A stretch of 13,844 nt of DNA from Pseudomonadota bacterium (GTDB lineage Bacteria; Desulfobacterota; JADFVX01): positions 1 to 13,844 of the forward strand of contig JADFVM010000128.1 in assembly GCA_015222555.1 (NCBI GenBank). The letters run 5' to 3'. The translations under genes and the position numbers were made by a program. Shown here in pieces: positions 1 through 7,009 of this stretch. Positions within the stretch are counted from its first letter, which is position 1. The number at the start of each line of letters is the position of its first letter. Under the pieces are notes generated by a model that was not told the DNA's origin, ran no database searches, and was given only the letters and a program-made list of their open reading frames with translations.

Positions 1-40
1 CCTTAGGCAGTTTTAATAAGAATATGGAGGGAGTAATGAC

Positions 41-625
41 ATGAAAAGTCTTTTAAGCTTAATATGTTGTGTCATGGTATTGTCGTTTACAATTAGCGAT
101 GCATTTGCTTTCTATTGTAAAAATAAAATCATAGATAAAGGCTTGAGTAAAGGTGAAGTGAAAAGCTGGTGCGGTGACCCCACCTTTGTAGACAGGCGAA
201 AGGAAGAGCGCAATAAGGAAAGTAAAGATGAAAAAGAAAATATCATAATAAGTGTAACTATAGACGAATGGATGTATAATTTCGGCCCCAATAGCTTTAT
301 AGAAATTTTAATTTTTGAAAACGGTTTATTGAGGGAAATAAATACGGGTGATTATGGGTGGGCTTCCTCCTCTGAGAGGGAAACACGATGCGATTCATCT
401 TCCCTGTTAATGGGTGCTGCTAAATCGGAGCTATTTCTGAAATGTGGTGAGCCACATGAGAAGAACGCCTGGGAAAAGACTTATAGACTTGATAAAGAAA
501 TAACTTCCACAAACCGACGAATCGTTCAAACCTATGAAGAGTGGAGCTATAAAACAGGTCCTGGCAAAATTCTTATTTTTAAATTTTCCAACGGGAAACT
601 TTTGGGTGTTAGGACCGTTGATTAA
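41..625 (+). CDS. Exported DUF2845-type protein with two tandem repeats
   Basis: A 194-residue protein of unknown function. Residues 1-23 form a typical signal peptide (basic start, hydrophobic core, Ala-Phe-Ala before the likely cut), so it should act in the periplasm. The mature part is two copies of one module. Copy 1 (about 24-105) has Cys26, a KGEV segment, Cys44-Gly45-Asp-Pro, then an EW-Y-FGPN strand and a short IFENG hairpin. Copy 2 (about 115-194) repeats this with Cys117, Cys135-Gly136-Glu-Pro, EEWSYKTGP and KFSNGKL. This pattern matches the DUF2845 family as I know it. The paired cysteines in each copy suggest a disulfide (inference). The start at 41 is supported by a strong GGAGGGAG at 26-33, seven bases upstream. 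The gene stands alone; the next gene begins about 600 bases on. Family call fairly sure, function unknown. Confidence 0.85.
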   Translation: MKSLLSLICCVMVLSFTISDAFAFYCKNKIIDKGLSKGEVKSWCGDPTFVDRRKEERNKESKDEKENIIISVTIDEWMYNFGPNSFIEILIFENGLLREINTGDYGWASSSERETRCDSSSLLMGAAKSELFLKCGEPHEKNAWEKTYRLDKEITSTNRRIVQTYEEWSYKTGPGKILIFKFSNGKLLGVRTVD

Positions 626-647
626 TCCCAAGTCAGAAAGGTTTTTG

Positions 648-693
648 TGCCCCTTCTGTTTTGAAATCCTCGGGGGCAGAAGGAAAGGGTTTT
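648..693 (+). terminator. Weak candidate terminator after the DUF2845 gene
   Basis: CCTTCTG at 652-658 can pair with CAGAAGG at 677-683. Alternatively, TGCCCC at 648-653 pairs with GGGGCA at 673-678. Only four T follow (690-693), so a rho-independent terminator is doubtful. The TTCTG arm can also pair with CAGAA at 634-638, giving competing hairpins. It lies 22 bases after the stop codon, where a terminator would be expected. Confidence 0.28.
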
Positions 694-1018
694 GCCATTG
701 ACTTCTTCCATTCCGATGGCCTAATTTCCGGATTTATCCTTGGCGGGTCTTTGCAGTGTAGTATGGCCGTAAAGTTTTATTTCTTTCCCTGTCATTTATT
801 CTCGCCCCAATCCTGTTTGAAGTTATAATTAAAGATCACTTTAAAGACATCCTCTCTTATATTTGCTAAACTCTAATTAGAGGTAGTGGCAATTTGCTTC
901 GTTAAATTTGTTAACTACGTTTTATTAATTCTGAATAAAGCATTTGGACACAGATTTTAGCTTCGCAGAATCGGTCTGAGAAGAAATGCTAGGTCGACTT
1001 GATTGCACTGATTTATTA

Positions 1019-1074
1019 GGATTTTTCAAAGCCTTAAATCAATGAAAGGATTAACCTTTGTGGTTGGAAAATCC
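1019..1074. repeat. Imperfect inverted repeat with a nested hairpin
   Basis: GGATTTTTCAA at 1019-1029 pairs with TTGGAAAATCC at 1064-1074 over 11 positions with one G-T wobble. Inside the loop, AAAGG (1045-1049) and CCTTT (1055-1059) form a second 5-bp stem around ATTAA. No T-run follows, so it is not an obvious terminator. Role unknown. Confidence 0.45.
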
Positions 1075-1080
1075 ATAAGA

Positions 1081-1154
1081 GATTTACCCCATTAGATAAT
1101 AGATACATATCTATCTCATGATATTAAGAAGGTTGATATCTAACGGGGTTAATC
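1081..1154. repeat. 16-base inverted repeat with a 42-base spacer
   Basis: GATTTACCCCATTAGA (1081-1096) and TCTAACGGGGTTAATC (1139-1154) are reverse complements at 14 of 16 positions, and pairing continues two bases inward. The spacer is AT-rich and contains a small AGATA/TATCT dyad. It could be a cruciform, an operator or the ends of a decayed MITE-like element. I see no flanking target-site duplication that would settle this. Confidence 0.5.
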
Positions 1155-1163
1155 TGTGATAAT
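1133..1163 (+). promoter_or_regulatory. Weak candidate promoter for pcm
   Basis: TTGATA (1133-1138) resembles a -35 box and GATAAT (1158-1163) a -10 box, but the 19-base spacing is long. It overlaps the right arm of the inverted repeat and the first 10-nt repeat, so a binding protein or a hairpin there could affect it. This is weak pattern evidence only. Confidence 0.2.
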
Positions 1164-1199
1164 CATAACTTATCAGTGTTTATCTGTGTCTAACTGAGG
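1150..1199 (+). repeat. Degenerate 10-nt tandem repeats, TTATCTGTGT type
   Basis: Five consecutive 10-base units align: TAATCTGTGA (1150), TAATCATAAC (1160), TTATCAGTGT (1170), TTATCTGTGT (1180) and CTAACTGAGG (1190). The third and fourth differ at one base; the outer units are diverged. A period of 10 places the units on nearly the same face of the helix. The run ends 36 bases before the chosen pcm start. Confidence 0.45.
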
Positions 1200-1235
1200 T
1201 TTTTAGGTTGATTTTATTAAATGGCAGGTGACTCA

Positions 1236-1970
1236 ATGAAATATATACACAAAGTACTTATTCCCGCTGTTTTTGTCCTTTTGATGATCGCATTTGCCTT
1301 TGCGGAAGATCCTTATGTGAAGGCGCGCCTGGATATGGTAAAGGCCATAGAGGCAGATGTTCGTACTACCAGTCGTTATATTAATACAGAAGACCTTGAT
1401 CCGAAAGTGATGACTGTCATGGGTAAGGTTCCACGCCATGAATTTGTTCCCTCCGAGGCGAGAAGCCTTGCTTACAGGAACCGTCCGTTATCGATCGGAT
1501 ATGGACAAACGATCTCTCAACCTTATATTGTGGCGCTCATGACAGATCTGTTAAAAGTAGCGCCGAAACACACTGTTTTAGAGGTCGGAACAGGTTCCGG
1601 TTATCAGGCCGCTGTTCTGGCAGAACTGGTGGACAAGGTTTTTACCATTGAAATTGTTGAACCTCTGGGTAGGTCGGCGAAGAAAAGGTTGAAGAGACTC
1701 AACTACGACAATGTGACGGTGCGTATCGGTGATGGCTATTATGGCTGGCAGGAAGAGGGACCCTTTGACAGCATTGTAGTGACGGCTGCGTCCAGTCATA
1801 TCCCGCCGCCTCTAATAAAGCAGCTCAAGCCGGGCGGGCGAATGGTGATCCCTGTGGGCAGCCGCTTCATGGTTCAGCAGCTTGTTCTGGTGGAAAAAGA
1901 TCATCAGGGTAATGTGACGACCCGGCAGATACTGCCGGTAAGGTTTGTTCCATTAACAGGTGAACATTAG
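1236..1970 (+). CDS. pcm: Protein-L-isoaspartate O-methyltransferase with signal peptide
   Basis: The enzyme transfers a methyl group from SAM to L-isoaspartyl residues in aged proteins so that they can be repaired. Counting from Met at 1236 (244 residues), the family marks are PRHEFVP (66-72), the substrate-side segment IGYGQTISQPYIVALMTD (87-104), SAM motif I VLEVGTGSGYQAAVLAEL (114-131), the acidic post-I strand TIEIVEP (137-143), GDGYYGW (165-171) and the closing RFVPLTG. Unlike the usual cytosolic enzyme of about 210 residues, it begins with a signal peptide (1-23, Ala-Phe-Ala then Glu-Asp-Pro), so it is probably exported. I chose 1236 because AGGTGA lies at 1226-1231; an ATG at 1221 would add five residues and has a poorer ribosome site. 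The next gene starts 23 bases downstream, so the two are likely cotranscribed. Family call very sure; location is inferred. Confidence 0.93.
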   Translation: MKYIHKVLIPAVFVLLMIAFAFAEDPYVKARLDMVKAIEADVRTTSRYINTEDLDPKVMTVMGKVPRHEFVPSEARSLAYRNRPLSIGYGQTISQPYIVALMTDLLKVAPKHTVLEVGTGSGYQAAVLAELVDKVFTIEIVEPLGRSAKKRLKRLNYDNVTVRIGDGYYGWQEEGPFDSIVVTAASSHIPPPLIKQLKPGGRMVIPVGSRFMVQQLVLVEKDHQGNVTTRQILPVRFVPLTGEH

Positions 1971-1993
1971 CCAAAGAGGAGGATGAAATAATA

Positions 1994-4429
1994 ATGGAAA
2001 AGAAAAGCCGGCCCCCCTGCTATTCCATTGCTTTACTTTCTGCAACCTCACTGGCTTACGAGGTCCTTTTAATACGGCTCTTTTCCATTATCCAGTGGCA
2101 TCACTTCGCCTACATGATTATCAGCCTGGCATTGCTCGGTTATGGCGTCAGCGGAACATTTCTGTCCCTCACATCGAGCCGTCTTTTGCCGCGTTTCCCA
2201 AAGGCCTATATTGTTAATGTCATTCTCTTTGGTTTGTCGACCGTGGGCTGCTATCTCATGGCTCAGAATATTTCATTCAATCCGGAGGAGATATTATGGG
2301 ATGCCGGCCAGCCGCTTCGCCTGTTACTCATTTATCTATTACTTACCTTACCCTTTTTTTTTGTTGCTAACAGCATCGGTCTTACGCTGGCCCGTTACGG
2401 TAGTGAAATCTCCCGAGTCTATGCCTCTGACCTTATGGGTGCAAGTATGGGGAGCCTGGGTGTTATCCTGCTCTTGTTTCTTGTATTCCCTTCAACGGCC
2501 TTACAAGTTCTCGGGACGATGGCTATTGTTGCTGCGGCACTGGCCTGGTGGGAGATGAAGCTTCATCCCAGGCCGGTTGCCTTTGTGCTTATTCTCTTCT
2601 CAATCATTCCCTTGCTTCTGCCCGCCTCGTTGATGAAGCCGGTTGTTTCGCCCTTCAAGGGTCTTAATCAAATGCTGAATATAAGCGGTACCCGCATCGT
2701 TGAGGAAATTTCCAGTCCTCTTGGATTGATCAGCATACTGGAAAGTCCAATGGTCCCGTTGCGTCATGTGCCGGGGCTAAGTCTCAATGCGACCGATGAA
2801 CCGCTGCCTCAACTGGGTCTCTTTACAGATGCCGATGCAATGACGGTGATTACAGCGCATCCCAAAAGTAGAGAAAAGCTGGCTTATCTTGACCAGACGA
2901 GCTCGGCCTTGCCCTACCATTTATTCAAACAGGAAAAGATCCTTATCCTCGGCGCCGGCGGTGGTTCCGATATACTGCAGGCAAACTACCATGGTGTTGA
3001 ACAGATTGATGCCGTGGAACTCAATCCGCAAATAATCGAGCTGGTTCAGGAGAAATATAAAGAGTTTTCCGGCCAGATATATTCAGCGCCAAATGTAAAT
3101 ATCCATATTGCCGAAGCCCGTGGCTATGTGAGCGGCAGCAGGGAAAGCTATGATCTCATCCAGGTGGCGCTGCTGGATTCTTTCGGTGCTTCGTCGGCAG
3201 GGCTTTATGCCCTAAGTGAAAACTATCTTTACACGGTGGAAGCATTGCAGGAATATGTCAATCACTTAAGCGTTGAGGGCATGCTTGCCATCAGCCGCTG
3301 GATTAAACTGCCGCCCAGGGATACATTGAAGCTATTTGCCACGGCAGTAGAAGCCTTGAGACAATCGGGAATAGACGATCCTGAAAAAAGACTGGTCCTG
3401 ATCCGTGGCTGGCAGACCAGTACATTGCTGGTCAAGAATAGTCCTTTTACCACTGAAGAGATGGTGAGGATGAAAAAATTTTGCAGAGAACGATCCTTTG
3501 ACCTTGCCTATTATCCCGGTATTACCAAAGCTGAGACGAACCGATATAACATATTGCAGGAACCTTACTTTTATCTCGCTGCCAGGGCCCTGCTGAGCAA
3601 CGACAGTGAAAGCTATATCCAAAATTACAAGTTCAACCTCCATCCAGCGACGGACGACAGACCCTACTTTTCTCACTTTTTCAGATGGGAGACCTTAAGT
3701 GAAATCCTCTCCCTTCGAGGCCAGGGCGGCATGCCTTTGTTGGAGTGGGGTTATCTCATGCTCATTGCCACTTTAATTCAGGCACTCGTTGCAAGTCTGG
3801 TTCTCATATTTCTCCCGCTCCTACTTTTTCGGCGCAAGTCGGGTTATGTCCCGCCAAAGATCAGCCGCAGCAGAGTGGGCGGCTATTTCTTTGTCCTGGG
3901 ACTGGCCTTTTTGTTTATAGAAATCGCCTTCATTCAGAAATTCATTCTCTTCCTCCATCATCCCCTCTATGCCACGGCAACCGTTCTTGCCAGCTTTTTG
4001 CTTTTTGCCGGTTTGGGCAGTGCCTGGTCGAGGCGCTATGCCAATTCAGATACATACAAGACAGGTGTTAAATTGTCTGTAATAGCCATTGTTGTTGTCG
4101 GTTTGTTATATCTCATAGTTCTGGGGCCGATATTCTCTCTTCTTGGCTGGATGCCGGCGATGATAAAGATTTTACTGTCTGTTTTGCTTATTGCTCCCCT
4201 GGCTTTCAGTATGGGAATGCCTTTCCCCCTGGGTCTGGCACGATTGGGCAAGGTGGCTCCTGGTTTCATCCCCTGGGTATGGGGGGTGAATGGTTGTGCT
4301 TCCGTGTTGAGCGCCGTTCTTGCCACAATTCTGGCCATCCATTTTGGATTTATGGTCGTCGTGTTTTCAGCGCTCATCCTGTATTGCCTGGCCATGATCA
4401 GTTTTCAGAAAGGGTGGGGTGACCAGTAG
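1994..4429 (+). CDS. Polytopic membrane protein with spermidine-synthase-like SAM domain
   Basis: An 811-residue membrane protein. I count about seven membrane segments in the N-terminal part (roughly 11-213), a soluble domain (about 220-580), and about seven more segments (585-803). The soluble domain has the Rossmann glycine motif LGAGGGSD (319-326), the acidic strand end AVELNP (340-345), and YDLIQVALLDSFGASSAGLYAL (386-407) where spermidine synthases carry their catalytic Asp region. PATDDRPYFS (551-560) is typical of this membrane-anchored class. The substrate is unknown, and true aminopropyltransferase activity should not be assumed. Basic loops (after segments 2, 4, 6, 8, 10 and 12) all fall on one side, which by the positive-inside rule puts both termini in the cytoplasm and the soluble domain outside. 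GAGGAGG lies 11 bases before the ATG. It follows pcm by 23 bases, so the two are probably one operon. Confidence 0.85.
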   Translation: MEKKSRPPCYSIALLSATSLAYEVLLIRLFSIIQWHHFAYMIISLALLGYGVSGTFLSLTSSRLLPRFPKAYIVNVILFGLSTVGCYLMAQNISFNPEEILWDAGQPLRLLLIYLLLTLPFFFVANSIGLTLARYGSEISRVYASDLMGASMGSLGVILLLFLVFPSTALQVLGTMAIVAAALAWWEMKLHPRPVAFVLILFSIIPLLLPASLMKPVVSPFKGLNQMLNISGTRIVEEISSPLGLISILESPMVPLRHVPGLSLNATDEPLPQLGLFTDADAMTVITAHPKSREKLAYLDQTSSALPYHLFKQEKILILGAGGGSDILQANYHGVEQIDAVELNPQIIELVQEKYKEFSGQIYSAPNVNIHIAEARGYVSGSRESYDLIQVALLDSFGASSAGLYALSENYLYTVEALQEYVNHLSVEGMLAISRWIKLPPRDTLKLFATAVEALRQSGIDDPEKRLVLIRGWQTSTLLVKNSPFTTEEMVRMKKFCRERSFDLAYYPGITKAETNRYNILQEPYFYLAARALLSNDSESYIQNYKFNLHPATDDRPYFSHFFRWETLSEILSLRGQGGMPLLEWGYLMLIATLIQALVASLVLIFLPLLLFRRKSGYVPPKISRSRVGGYFFVLGLAFLFIEIAFIQKFILFLHHPLYATATVLASFLLFAGLGSAWSRRYANSDTYKTGVKLSVIAIVVVGLLYLIVLGPIFSLLGWMPAMIKILLSVLLIAPLAFSMGMPFPLGLARLGKVAPGFIPWVWGVNGCASVLSAVLATILAIHFGFMVVVFSALILYCLAMISFQKGWGDQ

Positions 4430-4659
4430 TAGCCTACTTATTCGCCATCAGGGATTGCCCACTCAATTAGAAATAATGAAGAATATCTACTGTTTCACTC
4501 AGAATGTGAACTCACACCCATAAAAAAATGCAATATAGCAATATATGACGCAAAAAAACAATTTCTGTCGCGCTGAGACCTTTGAAATGTGTTATAAATA
4601 TAGAGGTGAATATCATTTCTCCAGGTCTCTGATGTCAATCATGTCTTGGAAAAAAACGG
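4430..4659. other. AT-rich intergenic region before the kinase remnant
   Basis: No gene is seen. It holds a perfect 8-base tandem duplication, GCAATATA at 4530-4537 and 4538-4545, a short dyad TGTGAACTCACA at 4505-4516, and the longer inverted repeat at 4575-4629. No clear terminator follows the membrane protein gene at 4429. Confidence 0.5.
4575..4629. repeat. Imperfect inverted repeat upstream of the kinase frame
   Basis: GAGACCT (4575-4581) pairs with AGGTCTC (4623-4629). After a small internal loop, GAAATG (4584-4589) pairs with CATTTC (4614-4619), for 13 base pairs in total. The 24-base loop contains TATAAATATAG, which looks like a -10 region, but I find no convincing -35 box. It ends 30 bases before the kinase start and may be an operator or an mRNA leader hairpin. 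With no T-run after it, it is unlikely to be a terminator. Confidence 0.45.
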
Positions 4660-6291
4660 GTGAAAGATAATTTGAAAATGAATGGAAAAAAGCTGAAAGA
4701 TACCCGGCGGACTCTCTCCCGGGGAAATTGGGAATGGAATATTAAAGATAACTCCGAGACATGGTCTGATGAGCAGTGTCGTATCTTCGGATTCCAACCA
4801 AATGGAAATGAAGCTGCTTGTCGACGTTTTGTTGACTCCATTCACCCCGATGATAAAGAAAAAGTCTTGTCCGCTGTTGATGCAGCTATTAGTAATACCG
4901 CCCCTTATCAGATAGAGTGTAGAATTGTACGCCCCACTCAAGAGGTACGCATCATATTATCACAGGGCGAGGTCATCAGAGATGAAGATGGACAGCCCGA
5001 AAAGATGGTAGGTACTTTTATTGATGTCACAGATCAGAGACTAACGGAAAATGAGGCCGTGCGTGAATCAGAGGCGAAGTGGCGCTCGCTTACGGAATAC
5101 TCGCCTGATCATATCATTCTTCTCGATGAAGAGGCCAGGATCAGGTATATCAATCATACTGCACCCTATCTCACGAAGGAAGAGGTTGTTGGCACATCAA
5201 TCTATGATTATTTTTCTGCCAGTGATGTGGAAATGATGCGAATGAGTGTTGAAATTACACTTAAAACGGGTGAAGCAAGCGAATATGAAACACGCTGTTA
5301 TACCAAAAAGGGAGACATGAAATTCTTTGAATCACGGGTGGGGGCCGTGAAGAAAGATGGTGAAATTACTGGCGTCTCCATCAGTACAAGAGATGTAACA
5401 GAAAGAAAAAAGGCTGATCGTGAGCTGAAAAAAATGAAGGAACATCTTGAAGAACTTGTGGAAGAGAGAACAACTGAACTTAAAAAAAGTGAGGAAAAAT
5501 ATAAAATACTGCTGGAAAACCTGCCCCAAAGGATCTTCTTGAAAGACAAGGATTCTGTTTATATCTCCTGCAATGAAAATTTTTCTCAAGATGTAAGCAT
5601 AGATGCAGACTTGATTTGTGGTAAAACAGATTTTGATTTTTTCAACAAAGACCTTGCAAAAAAGTATAGAGCAGATGACAAACGTGTCATGTTGTCCGGG
5701 GAGACTCATGAGATTGAGGAAAACTATATCCAGGATGGAAAGGAACTCTTTGTCCATACCGTTAAAACCCCAGTTTATAATGCAGATCACAAGGTGACAG
5801 GAGTATTAGGCATCTTCTGGGATATTACGGAGCGCAAGCAAGTGGAAAAGGCCTTACATAAATCGGAAGAAGGTTACCGACTTTTTGTTGAAAATTTCCA
5901 GGGTATTGCTTTCCAGAGCAAGATTCATTATCGGCCCGAATTTTTTCAGGGTAAAGTGTCTGCAATTACAGGGTATACAAAAAAAGAGCTGGAAAGCGGA
6001 AAGCCCCGGTGGGATCAGATTATTCATACCGACGATCTTCCTTTCATTAAAGAACGGGCGGAAAAATTACGTACAAAACCAAATTTTTCCGATGACCGCG
6101 AATATCGTATTATTCGTAAAGACGGTAAAATAAGGTGGGTCCATGAAGTTATTCAGAATATCTGTGATGAATGGGGAAAGCCAACTCTGTTGCAGGGCGC
6201 ACTCTTTGACATTACTGAAAGGAAGAAAGTTGATAAAGAGCTGCAGGAGGCAAGGAAAACAGCAGAGGAAGCAAACAGGGCAAAAAGTTAA
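4660..6291 (+). CDS. Four-PAS-domain sensor part of a broken hybrid histidine kinase
   Basis: A 543-residue frame with no membrane segment or signal peptide. Four PAS/PAC units are visible: about 20-125, ending GTFIDVTDQR; 134-248, ending ISTRDVTERK; 277-392, ending GIFWDITERK; and 400-522, ending GALFDITERK. A coiled coil (about 248-280, rich in Lys and Glu) joins units 2 and 3. The frame ends at KTAEEANRAKS, exactly where a kinase would run on into its phosphoacceptor helix, and the next codon is TAA (6289-6291). Bases after the stop still encode that helix, so a nonsense change (GAA to TAA is the simplest guess) truncated a longer kinase. The start is GTG at 4660 or ATG at 4678; neither has a good ribosome site. 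If made, the product could sense a ligand or redox state but could not phosphorylate. I see no residues that identify the PAS cofactor. Confidence 0.75.
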   Translation: MKDNLKMNGKKLKDTRRTLSRGNWEWNIKDNSETWSDEQCRIFGFQPNGNEAACRRFVDSIHPDDKEKVLSAVDAAISNTAPYQIECRIVRPTQEVRIILSQGEVIRDEDGQPEKMVGTFIDVTDQRLTENEAVRESEAKWRSLTEYSPDHIILLDEEARIRYINHTAPYLTKEEVVGTSIYDYFSASDVEMMRMSVEITLKTGEASEYETRCYTKKGDMKFFESRVGAVKKDGEITGVSISTRDVTERKKADRELKKMKEHLEELVEERTTELKKSEEKYKILLENLPQRIFLKDKDSVYISCNENFSQDVSIDADLICGKTDFDFFNKDLAKKYRADDKRVMLSGETHEIEENYIQDGKELFVHTVKTPVYNADHKVTGVLGIFWDITERKQVEKALHKSEEGYRLFVENFQGIAFQSKIHYRPEFFQGKVSAITGYTKKELESGKPRWDQIIHTDDLPFIKERAEKLRTKPNFSDDREYRIIRKDGKIRWVHEVIQNICDEWGKPTLLQGALFDITERKKVDKELQEARKTAEEANRAKS

Positions 6292-6437
6292 TTCTTAAGA
6301 AACATGAGACACGAATCCGGATGCCAATGACGTCAATTATTGGTATGGCTAATCTTCTTGCCGAATCATCACTGCCTGAGGAAGCTCGTGAGTATGTGAG
6401 CATCCTTAAACAGTGGGGAGACTTTCTCCTCACATGA
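6292..6437 (+). pseudogene. Remnant of the HisKA phosphoacceptor helix, frameshifted
   Basis: Continuing in frame past the TAA gives FLRNMRHE (6292-6315), matching the FLANMSHE start of an H-box with its phosphoacceptor His at 6310-6312. The next codon, normally Ile, lacks one base: TC at 6316-6317. Reading resumes in another frame as RMPMTSIIGMANLLAESS, then LPEEAREYVSILKQ, clearly the rest of the first HisKA helix and the start of the second. It soon ends at TGA (6435-6437). A further frame change near 6412-6420 allows a GET reading that fits the second helix. The N, G1 and G2 boxes of an ATPase domain are absent. This piece links the PAS part to the receiver part and shows that they were one gene. 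Confidence 0.8.
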
Positions 6438-6837
6438 TGAGTCAATCCTGGAAAATAGCGCTGCTTTGCCGGAGGACAAAAGAAAACTTTCTATCCTTTT
6501 AGCAGAAGACTCCGAGGACATTCAGCTTCTTGTTCGAACTTTCCTGAAAGAGACGTCTTATCACCTGGATGTCGCCCATAATGATGAAATAGCATTTAAG
6601 AAGTTTATTCCAAGTCACTACGATCTTGTTCTCATGGATCTTCAAATGCCTATTATGGATGGTTATAGGGCTGTAAAAAAAATGAGGGAGTGTGAAAAAG
6701 GTAATGGAGAGGATGCAAGGCCGATTATTGCAATGACGGCCCATGCCTTTAAGGGAGAACGTGAGAAGTGCCTGAAAGCGCTCGCCCGTACTCGTTTCTA
6801 CCTCTTCCAGTATCTCGCTCTTGCTGGAGAACTTTAA
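6438..6837 (+). pseudogene. Receiver-domain remnant of the hybrid kinase
   Basis: This frame encodes a CheY-like receiver. Counting from the TTG at 6466, it has the acidic pair Glu14-Asp15 in LLAEDSED, the phosphoacceptor Asp58 in LVLMDLQMP, MDGYRAV after it, and Thr91 in IIAMTAHA. The conserved Lys of strand 5 is missing: after KCLKAL the sequence runs into an unrelated tail (LARTRFYLFQYLALAGEL) where a DDYLSKPI-type segment is expected. The frame also reads back to about 6420 without a stop, and TTG at 6466 has no ribosome site, so this is not a natural free-standing response regulator. Style and position fit the C-terminal receiver of the kinase whose PAS part starts at 4660. About 170 residues or more of ATPase domain must have been deleted between the two. 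It is probably non-functional. Confidence 0.72.
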
Positions 6838-7009
6838 CTGGTGAGGTTTGCCGAGCATTTGAATGTAACATATGTCTGTTAAGAGGAAAGTCGATCTCTT
6901 TCAGTGCTATCCAGTATGACTTCAATACTGCTATCCGACGGTTTGAAGGGATGTTTTAGTGTCCCCTCTTCACTGTTGCCGTCCATTAATTCCAGGATGA
7001 CTTTCTGTT

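Larger units (their letters stand above)
626..1235. other. Gene-free stretch of about 610 bases
   Basis: No credible coding frame is present: the longest ATG frames I read are 17-21 codons without a ribosome binding site. The left part (about 690-1010) is AT-rich and shows nothing I can name. The right part (1019-1199) holds two adjoining imperfect inverted repeats and a run of degenerate 10-nt repeats, listed separately. The length and structure are unusual next to the tight spacing in the rest of the window, and suggest a regulatory region or a decayed small mobile or repeat element. Confidence 0.6.

Noticed and set aside
761..826. 21-codon ATG frame in the first intergenic region
   Set aside because: No ribosome site and no recognisable product.
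1042..1095. 17-codon frame MKGLTFVVGKSIRDLPH inside the inverted repeats
   Set aside because: It has no ribosome binding site, and its sequence is explained by the hairpin arms that it overlaps.
4430..4500. Search for a terminator after the membrane protein gene
   Set aside because: Only a 3-bp GGG/CCC pairing without a T-run was seen, which is not enough to call.
4505..4516. CRP-like dyad TGTGAACTCACA
   Set aside because: The half-sites match, but the spacing is 2 rather than 6 bases, and no promoter is placed sensibly around it.
6499..6858. 119-codon minus-strand frame opposite the receiver
   Set aside because: It is a shadow of the receiver-coding strand, with low-complexity, non-protein-like content.
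6768..6959. 63-codon frame overlapping the receiver end
   Set aside because: It resembles no domain, has no good start site, and probably reflects out-of-frame debris of the kinase locus.
6940..7009. Search for a terminator after fadJ (minus strand)
   Set aside because: The best dyad (AGTG/CACT) has four base pairs, too weak to support a terminator.
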